This document shows, in pieces, positions 16,730 to 22,205 of a stretch of DNA of 22,205 nucleotides. Position 1 is the first letter of the stretch; every line of letters starts with the position of its first letter. The position numbers and the translations under genes were made by a program. The notes under the pieces were generated by a model, which ran no database searches, was not told the DNA's origin, and worked only from the letters and a program-made list of their open reading frames with translations. This stretch comes from Bacteroidota bacterium (GTDB lineage: Bacteria > Bacteroidota > Bacteroidia > Flavobacteriales_D > JABDKJ01), in assembly GCA_027621335.1 (NCBI GenBank), contig JAQCAN010000012.1:1-22205 (forward strand), read 5' to 3'.

Positions 16730-17427
16730 ATGAAAAACCTTCTATCTAGAGCCCTATGGAGACTCAGAAGACGTTCTCCAAGTTAAGTCTATTGAAATAC
16801 TGGAGCCCTTGGCCAATAAGGTATTAATCAAAGTTCAAACATCTGCCATCAATGATTACGATTAGGCATTGAAGTTGCCCACTCTATTGGCCTACGGACT
16901 CTTTTTCGGGTTGTTTAAACCTGGAGAAAAGATGTGTTCTTCGGGAATGGAGGTAGTGGGAATCGTGCAGAAAGTCTGGGCGAACGTAGAAAATCTTAAA
17001 CTCGGTAATCGTGTCTACGGAGACAATTCTAAGCTCGGATTTGGCAGCTTTGACTGAATTAATGGTGTTCAATGAAAAGGCACTTCGATAAATGCCGGAT
17101 GATCTCTCCTCTGAAGAAGAGGTGGCTTTGCCTAATGCCTCGGTATTGGCCAAGCAAGTTTTGAAAGAGACGGGTCAAATCAAAAAAGGTGCTGATCAAC
17201 GGCAGTGATGGTGATGTAGGCATCCTCGGAGTTCAAATCGCAAAGACTTACGATGCGGATGTCGCGGTTGTAGACTCATCACTGAAATCGAAAAACTACA
17301 TGCCGAAGACAAATTGGAATGCGAAATGAATGGCCCCTACCTATTTGATAAAACTCCATGGGCGATCAAGCGGTTTCGCGAGGAGAAGCACACGAGAAAA
17401 GTGGGAATTAAGGTTGGAATTGAGTAG
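16730..17427 (+). pseudogene. Decayed NAD(P)-dependent alcohol dehydrogenase/quinone oxidoreductase
   Basis: Fragments in different frames follow the order of the zinc-less MDR (quinone reductase-like) family. After an ATG at 16730 with an extra A shifting the frame comes EPYGDSEDVLQVKSIE. Next is KVLIKVQTSAINDYD, then TAG (16863-16865) where Trp is expected, then LFFGLFKPGEK, GMEVVGIVQKV, LGNRVYGDNSKLGFGSF. A frameshift at about 17050-17058 leads to MVFNEKALR, TAA (17089-17091), MPDDLSSEEEVALPNASVLAKQ. A frameshift at about 17188 leads to the nucleotide-binding LINGSDGDVGILGVQIAKTY. A large internal deletion follows, and the last 23 codons (17359-17427, IKRFREEKH ... KVGIE) match the family's C-terminus. 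Intact homologues have about 310-330 residues. This is clearly a dead gene, with lesions too many for sequencing error. Confidence 0.88.
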
Positions 17428-17479
17428 TGGGTATTTGGAAAAAAAGATTTTTTCATGATTCCCGCCCCTAAGGGCTTGT

Positions 17480-17827
17480 TCAGCCTCCTTTCTTGATACA
17501 GGGAAAGCCTTTTGCCTCTAGGAGTCCGCAGACTTTGTCCCTGAAGTTCCCTTGGATGATGATCTCACCATCTTTCACAGACCCTCCGGTACCACAGCTG
17601 GACTTGAGCAGTTTACCTAAAGCTTGAAGCTCACTTTCAGGACCTCTGAAGCCTTCTATCAAAGTGACTTCCTTGCCTTTTCTCTGCTTCCGGTCGATGG
17701 AGATATAGAGTTTCTGTTTGTTAGGAGGGACGTTGACATTCTCTTCATCCTCCTTCCAATTGGAGCTATTACCGCTGGTAGAATAGACGATTCCCCCATC
17801 CTTGTCGTCTTTCTTGTTCTTTGCCAT
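17480..17827 (-). CDS. yciH: SUI1/YciH-type translation initiation factor
   Basis: This 115-residue protein has a C-terminal SUI1/eIF1-like domain (about 37-115). Motifs are LYISIDRKQRKGKEVTLIEGF, LGKLLKSSCGTGGSVKDGEIIIQGN and RDKVCGLLEAKGFPCIKKGG. An N-terminal charged, probably disordered tail (KNKKDDKDGG) precedes it. The eukaryotic homologue controls start-site fidelity; in E. coli YciH is a conditional inhibitor or fidelity factor of initiation, and the role here is inferred. The ATG at 17827 overlaps the stop of the upstream gene as TGATG, so translation is likely coupled. A GTG one codon earlier is less likely. Confidence 0.9.
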   Translation of the reverse strand: MAKNKKDDKDGGIVYSTSGNSSNWKEDEENVNVPPNKQKLYISIDRKQRKGKEVTLIEGFRGPESELQALGKLLKSSCGTGGSVKDGEIIIQGNFRDKVCGLLEAKGFPCIKKGG

Positions 17828-18219
17828 CACTTCACCTTGATGAGTTCACCGGATGGATTCTGGCCATTGAGAAACGTTTCGAAGACATATCCTTTATCGG
17901 TGATTTCAACGATGCGCACCCTGATGGTGTCATATTTTGTATGGAACTGATCCACCTCACTATTGGTAGATTTGAAGATAAGATTGTGGGAACATGGACC
18001 ATCCCACACGATACTGTAGATGTCTGCTACGTCTTTGCCATTTCTTTGTGAATATTCAGTCTGCTCAGTCTCTGTCCGAGTGACTCTCACATCCTTGAAG
18101 TTCTCGTCCGCATAGCGATATTCTCCAGTTTTGAAATCCTCACACGTATATCGCGTGCATGATTCCATGGACCACCCAATTAAGACCATGATGATTGCTA
18201 TTCCTGTCCAATTCTTCAT
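17827..18219 (-). CDS. Putative lipoprotein of unknown function
   Basis: This 130-residue protein starts with a basic-hydrophobic N-terminus (MKNWTGIAIIMVLIGWSMESC) whose Cys21 could be lipidated. The lipobox (MESC) is weak, but Bacteroidota lipoboxes are loose. The mature part has two further cysteines (C26 and the one in WDGPCSHNL), and the pattern TCEDFKTGEYRY ... VRVTRTETEQTEY ... IVWDGPCSHNL ... resembles a common small Bacteroidota exported family of unknown role. It lies 30 nt downstream of the patatin gene and overlaps the SUI1 gene by one base (TGATG). It is thus the middle of a likely three-gene operon. Confidence 0.78.
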   Translation of the reverse strand: MKNWTGIAIIMVLIGWSMESCTRYTCEDFKTGEYRYADENFKDVRVTRTETEQTEYSQRNGKDVADIYSIVWDGPCSHNLIFKSTNSEVDQFHTKYDTIRVRIVEITDKGYVFETFLNGQNPSGELIKVK

Positions 18220-18249
18220 GTTACAAGAATACGAATTAGGCTCTTGTTC

Positions 18250-20520
18250 TCATTGGTCCAATGTCCTTTTGATGTCAAGTAGAATCCTTTGATTCTCTTC
18301 ACTCCGTGCAGATGATCTTATGATGGTCTTCTCAAGTGCGGTAAGATGGTAACTCATGGACACATTGATGGAACCTGGTTGCTCCATTTGAAAAGTGAAA
18401 GAGCGGATGGGAGTATCCACTGCTCTTATCAACTGACTGAATAGTGCATCATCCACGAAGTCATGTGTCTTTGTGAAGTTTCCATACACATTGCCAAGTG
18501 GACTAGATAGACGCTGAAGAAGTGAATTACCACTGGCTTCTTCCATGATATCCTTTCGCTTATCTCTCACCTTGATGAAGACTATTCCACTGGTCTCTTG
18601 TTGGATCCATTCTTTCATGCTGCTGACGAATAGATAAGTCAGATCGAAGCCAAAATTGTCCCTAATACCCGCATCCATAAGCTGGATCTCAGGTTCCGTA
18701 GGTAGGCTGGCTTGAGGAAGGATATATGGAAAGGTGGCATTGGCCCTGATTATGGATAAGAATCTTGTTGCTCCGGGATTCCGATTGGCGAATAACTTGC
18801 CGAATTCGACATATTCTTGCTGATGGTCCACCATTCGTTTGTTCAGGCCTTCATCCCATCTCATGAACCCCAGCGGAAGGTTGGAGACCAATAATCTGCG
18901 GCCGTCATTTATTATCGTGGGTGCAATAAGGATGAATGGAATCCGTGTGTTCAATTCATCATTCTTATAACTAGACAAAGGCTTGCCTAGATCCAAAGAT
19001 GTATTCTTCAGGAATTGTTCTTCGAAGCGATAGGCGCGATCCACAGGATATCTCAGACCGCGATATTCGAAAGTTCTGAAATTGAAGAAGATATCACTGC
19101 TGGCAATGCTGGAAAGTAAAGGGTTCAATAGATCCTTACTTATGCTCTCCTTCAGTTGCTCTCTGCTTTTATAAATGGACTCATAGTTATTCTGGATGTA
19201 ATGTTCTCGCAACGCGGCAGCTCCTAAAATACCCCCTGAAGCACCAGTTATCATGAAGGTCCTGTCCATAAGACTGCCGTTCAACACACTGTCCAACTCG
19301 CTCAATATGGTAGTAGTCCAAAGGGCAGAGCGTAGTCCACCACCACTGCATTGCACTATGACAAGCTTCGGTTTCTCACCTGCTTTATAGTATCTCAGAT
19401 TGTCCTTCTTCCACTTATCCATAAGGGCGGTCATGGCCAATCGATCTCGAGCTTCCTCTTCCGATCCATGAATCTTTGCCGAGGCATCAGGGTCGTAAGT
19501 GGCCCATGGCTCGCTGTAGTCCAATCCATAAAGCCTATTCGAGCCGTCAGTGAGACCCTCATGTCCGCTGAACGAGTTCATGATCAAGGCAATCGTGATA
19601 ATGATGCTCAGGGCCCATCCTCTGAACCACGACAGGAAAATGCTCAAGACCATGAGCAATAAAGTGAAGAAAAGTATCACACTGGCTCCGCCAGGGATAG
19701 CCAGAAGTCCGAATCCAGTATAGTTGGAGACGATAAGGAAACTCACCACTAGAAGAAGCTCGAAGAGCGAGGCATTCATATGGTTCTGTGAAAAGACCTT
19801 CGCCAAAGTCTCCTCGTCATAATGTTCAGTGTCCCTGGCATATTGCAATGAAAGAGGGCCTATCAAGTAGGTCTCAACTCGCCAAGGCTTCTTATACCAG
19901 GTTCGTTCTTGCTGCTTCCTCCGCTCGCTCATGAATCGGTCATAGATGGAGGCGAATCTACCGCGAGACCGATCCTCTTTAGGGCTGATGAAGCCTAGAA
20001 CATCCTTGTTTGTGCCATAGAAATAAAGCAAGCTCAAAATTAAGAAGATGAGCAATCCGATGAGGAAGCCGCTCAAATGTCCAAGGACTACCAAGGTAGT
20101 TTCCAACTCGACTTCCTTTTTGAAGTAGAAGGCGGTGATTAGATAATAGGCCACGAAAACCGCTGGGAGAAGGAAATTGTTGATGCAGAACTTATAGAAA
20201 GGTCTTGATAAAGTGGCGATGAATGGAAACCTATGGGCATGGATGACATAGGAATATATGTTGAATGCAATGATAAATCCGCCTAAAGAGAAACCGAGGA
20301 TGAAATAGGACGCGAATCCGACATGACCTAAATACTCAGGGTATAGGAAGAGATACCTCACACCATATTTTGAAGCCAAGATGCCAGACGTATAGCCGAA
20401 TAATAAAAACCAGAAGATGAGCAGAAGATGGTTCCTCTTGAAGTGAAGGATGAGCAACTGCACAGGAAAGAAGTATACAATGTGCCCGTAAGCCTGCTTT
20501 ATACTATTCCGATTGATCAT
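18250..20520 (-). CDS. Patatin-like phospholipase with N-terminal multi-helix membrane domain
   Basis: This 756-residue protein couples a membrane domain to a patatin-type lipid acyl hydrolase. About seven hydrophobic segments occupy residues 25-325: four in 25-165, then a charged loop, then three in about 255-320. The catalytic domain begins near 387. It shows the oxyanion-hole glycine loop GGGLR (393-397), the nucleophile S428 in GASGG (GxSxG type), and the dyad aspartate D616 in MDAGIRDNFG. Together these form the Ser-Asp dyad expected for the family, so it is probably active on phospholipid or lysophospholipid acyl esters at the inner membrane (inference). Its start (ATG 20520) lies 77 nt from the likely start of the divergent zinc-phospholipase gene. 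Downstream are the lipoprotein and SUI1 genes, same strand. Confidence 0.88.
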   Translation of the reverse strand: MINRNSIKQAYGHIVYFFPVQLLILHFKRNHLLLIFWFLLFGYTSGILASKYGVRYLFLYPEYLGHVGFASYFILGFSLGGFIIAFNIYSYVIHAHRFPFIATLSRPFYKFCINNFLLPAVFVAYYLITAFYFKKEVELETTLVVLGHLSGFLIGLLIFLILSLLYFYGTNKDVLGFISPKEDRSRGRFASIYDRFMSERRKQQERTWYKKPWRVETYLIGPLSLQYARDTEHYDEETLAKVFSQNHMNASLFELLLVVSFLIVSNYTGFGLLAIPGGASVILFFTLLLMVLSIFLSWFRGWALSIIITIALIMNSFSGHEGLTDGSNRLYGLDYSEPWATYDPDASAKIHGSEEEARDRLAMTALMDKWKKDNLRYYKAGEKPKLVIVQCSGGGLRSALWTTTILSELDSVLNGSLMDRTFMITGASGGILGAAALREHYIQNNYESIYKSREQLKESISKDLLNPLLSSIASSDIFFNFRTFEYRGLRYPVDRAYRFEEQFLKNTSLDLGKPLSSYKNDELNTRIPFILIAPTIINDGRRLLVSNLPLGFMRWDEGLNKRMVDHQQEYVEFGKLFANRNPGATRFLSIIRANATFPYILPQASLPTEPEIQLMDAGIRDNFGFDLTYLFVSSMKEWIQQETSGIVFIKVRDKRKDIMEEASGNSLLQRLSSPLGNVYGNFTKTHDFVDDALFSQLIRAVDTPIRSFTFQMEQPGSINVSMSYHLTALEKTIIRSSARSEENQRILLDIKRTLDQ

Positions 20521-20596
20521 GTTAAGGATTCGTCATGATTACTTGCTAAAAATAGCAGGGTACCAAAGGTGGCTTTGTCCTATTTTCGTGACCGTG

Positions 20597-21613
20597 ATGT
20601 CCCAATGGCCCATATCTAATATACGCAGTCTGACTGTGATTGTTCTACTGGTGATATTAAGCCCCTTAGAAGCCTCACCGAACATACCCGGTCCTTGGGG
20701 ATTCTTCGGTCATAAACGCATCAACCGTATGGCGGTGTTCACATTGCCTCCTCCTATGTTCGGGTTTTATAAGAAGCACATAGAATTCATAACCGAACAT
20801 GCCGTAGATCCTGACAAACGCAGGTATGCGTTGGAAGGTGAGGCTCCGAGACATTACATCGATATTGATCATTATGGCAAAGAGGGTATGGATCCTTTTG
20901 AGGTCGTTCCTAGACTGTGGACTGAAGCCGTAGAGAAATTCTCTGAGGATACCCTTCAGGAATATGGTATCGTTCCATGGCATGTGAATTTGATGGTCAG
21001 ACGCTTGGAAGATGCATTCAGAGAAGGAAACACCTATAAGATATTGCGCGTCTCTTCTGATCTCGGACACTATGTCGCTGACGCACATGTGCCACTGCAC
21101 ACCACAGAGAATTACAATGGTCAACTCACAGGACAAAAGGGTATACATGGGTTCTGGGAGTCAAGGATTCCTGAGCTCTTTGCTGATGACTATGATTACT
21201 TTGTCGGCAAAGCGGCTTATACGGAGGACGTTTTGGACTATATATGGATAGAGGTGGAAAAGAGCAATAGAGCAGTGGATTCAGTGCTCACTTTCGAACG
21301 CATGCTGACACAGAGCTTTCCGAGTGATAAGAAGTACGGAGTGGAAACCAGAGGGACCACCACAATCCAGACCTACAGCAAAGAGTTCTCTAAAGCCTAC
21401 AGCGATGAGATGGACGGCATGGTGGAACGAAGGCTCAGGCAGAGCATCATCTCACTGGGCAGTTTCTGGTATACAGCTTGGATCAACGCTGGCCAACCGG
21501 ATCTGGATGGGTTCTCTGAGCCAGTGCCTTCTGAGGAAGATGTCAAGGAGGAAGAGGCCCTCCAACAACAGTACAACAGCGGTGATATAAAAGGCCGCGA
21601 ACACCCCCATTGA
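20597..21613 (+). CDS. Secreted S1/P1-type zinc-dependent phospholipase C/nuclease family protein
   Basis: This is a 338-residue exported protein. I start it at the ATG at 20597 because it gives a short N-terminus and signal peptide (SLTVIVLLVILSPLEA). The frame is open further upstream to a TTG at 20513, but that would overlap the divergent patatin start. Zinc-site signatures of the S1/P1-nuclease/bacterial zinc-PLC fold are visible: WGFFGH (compare Trp1/His6 of P1), the DIDHYG aspartate, LGHYVADAHVPLH (HxxxDxH) and HGFWE. It should bind three zinc ions and hydrolyse phosphodiesters; whether lipids or nucleic acids is unresolved, but many Bacteroidota homologues are annotated phospholipase C. 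In P1 the Trp is the mature N-terminus; here nine residues could precede it. The next gene starts 10 nt after the stop. Confidence 0.88.
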   Translation: MSQWPISNIRSLTVIVLLVILSPLEASPNIPGPWGFFGHKRINRMAVFTLPPPMFGFYKKHIEFITEHAVDPDKRRYALEGEAPRHYIDIDHYGKEGMDPFEVVPRLWTEAVEKFSEDTLQEYGIVPWHVNLMVRRLEDAFREGNTYKILRVSSDLGHYVADAHVPLHTTENYNGQLTGQKGIHGFWESRIPELFADDYDYFVGKAAYTEDVLDYIWIEVEKSNRAVDSVLTFERMLTQSFPSDKKYGVETRGTTTIQTYSKEFSKAYSDEMDGMVERRLRQSIISLGSFWYTAWINAGQPDLDGFSEPVPSEEDVKEEEALQQQYNSGDIKGREHPH

Positions 21614-21623
21614 ACTCAAGTCT

Positions 21624-22205
21624 ATGAAATTCAAATCCATCACCCTTTCCACCATCCTTCTCTTATCACTTTCATGTACAGATCAAGAATTGCTCAGAAC
21701 CGCAGAAGGTCTTTTGGGCACAGGAGCCGCAGGTCAAACCCTGACCAATGACGAAGTCATTGCAGGATTGAAAGAAGCCCTCTCCATTGGAACCGAGAAT
21801 GCAGCATCCCTGGCCTCTGTAAATGATGGCTTCAATCTTAATCCCAAAATCCATATCCCTTTTCCTGAGGACGCCATAAGGGTTAAGAATACAGTTGTTG
21901 ACCTAGGAATGGGAAATCAAGTGGACCGCTTTGTTGAGTCATTGAATAGAGCGGCAGAACAAGCCAGCAGAGAGGCAGCGCCTATTTTTCTGGACGCTAT
22001 CCTGTCCATGAGCATCAGCGATGGTTTTAGCATCTTGAAAGGACAGGAGAATGCGGCTACCGATTATCTCAGAGAAAAGACCTATGACCGCCTCTATGAT
22101 GCATTCAGGCCCAAGGTGGAAACTGCAGTCTCCAATACTAAAGTGGGGGAGAACTGGACGCCTTTGGTCAATGCCTATAACACAGCTAGCCTTTTCACCA
22201 GAGCT
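21624..22205 (+). CDS. DUF4197 family putative lipoprotein, truncated by window end
   Basis: 194 codons are visible and the frame is open to the window edge, so the gene is incomplete here. The N-terminus (MKFKSITLSTILLLSLSC) is a signal peptide with a candidate lipid-attached Cys18. The following LTNDEVIAGLKEALSIGTENA, FPEDAIRVKNTVVDLGMG and DAILSMSISDGFSILKGQENAATDYL are the features of DUF4197, helical periplasmic proteins of unknown function. It starts 10 nt after the zinc-phospholipase stop and is probably in the same operon. Confidence 0.85.
   Translation, partial: MKFKSITLSTILLLSLSCTDQELLRTAEGLLGTGAAGQTLTNDEVIAGLKEALSIGTENAASLASVNDGFNLNPKIHIPFPEDAIRVKNTVVDLGMGNQVDRFVESLNRAAEQASREAAPIFLDAILSMSISDGFSILKGQENAATDYLREKTYDRLYDAFRPKVETAVSNTKVGENWTPLVNAYNTASLFTRA

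Noticed and set aside
16869..17057. 62-codon ORF with MDR dehydrogenase similarity as a stand-alone gene
   Set aside because: It is one frame segment of the decayed dehydrogenase; homology continues upstream past a TAG and downstream in another frame.
17440..17480. Hairpin GCCC/GGGC after the SUI1 gene as a terminator
   Set aside because: The stem is only 4-5 bp and no T tract follows on the - strand.
20513..20596. Zinc-phospholipase start at the TTG at 20513
   Set aside because: It would overlap the divergent patatin start and place 28 unusual residues before an otherwise good signal peptide.
1..22205. CRISPR array, phage, transposon, toxin-antitoxin or defence island
   Set aside because: No regularly spaced repeats, terminal inverted repeats, transposase/integrase motifs or recognisable defence domains were seen on either strand.

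Overview
The window looks like a chromosomal segment of a free-living Bacteroidota, most likely order Flavobacteriales (inference). Four things support this: two large secreted proteins end in type IX secretion (T9SS) sorting domains; promoters have the Bacteroidota form (TTTG, about 20 nt, TAnnTTTG), clearest at 9556-9587; the families DUF4834, DUF2853, DUF4197 and a 932-residue CarB without the MGS domain are typical of the group; and strong Shine-Dalgarno sites are largely absent. I see no rRNA, tRNA, CRISPR array, insertion sequence or phage gene.

Layout. 65-2391: an unrecognised 330-residue protein and ornithine aminotransferase (rocD), both +. 2506-4860: a secreted choice-of-anchor B/T9SS protein closed by a strong terminator. 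4936-7031 (-): a small acidic protein, a DUF2853 protein with an in-frame stop in its N-terminus, and a frameshifted homogentisate 1,2-dioxygenase (hmgA). 7182-9492: a tRNA wobble-uridine neighbourhood with trhO (+), a closely linked unknown gene (+) and convergent mnmD (-). 9602-12925: a giant secreted BNR-repeat/PKD/T9SS protein. 13074-16142: carB, preceded by a strong hairpin terminator in its leader, then a small DUF4834 membrane protein. 16143-17479: a gene-poor stretch with an orphan terminator and a heavily decayed zinc-less alcohol dehydrogenase/quinone reductase pseudogene. 17480-20520 (-): a probable three-gene operon of membrane-anchored patatin phospholipase, lipoprotein and SUI1/YciH translation factor. 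20597-22205 (+): a secreted S1/P1-type zinc phospholipase C/nuclease and a DUF4197 lipoprotein cut by the window edge.

How the genes relate. The content is mostly ordinary housekeeping and envelope functions: amino-acid catabolism (rocD, hmgA), pyrimidine/arginine precursor supply (carB), tRNA U34 modification (trhO, mnmD), lipid hydrolysis (patatin and zinc-PLC, divergent) and T9SS export. I found no convincing new defence, mobile or biosynthetic system. The most notable feature is a set of coding lesions: a nonsense codon in the DUF2853 gene, a 2-nt frameshift in hmgA, a 5-residue in-frame deletion in the second ATP-grasp domain of carB, and the multiply broken dehydrogenase. The dehydrogenase is certainly a real pseudogene; the other three could be real or could be assembly errors.
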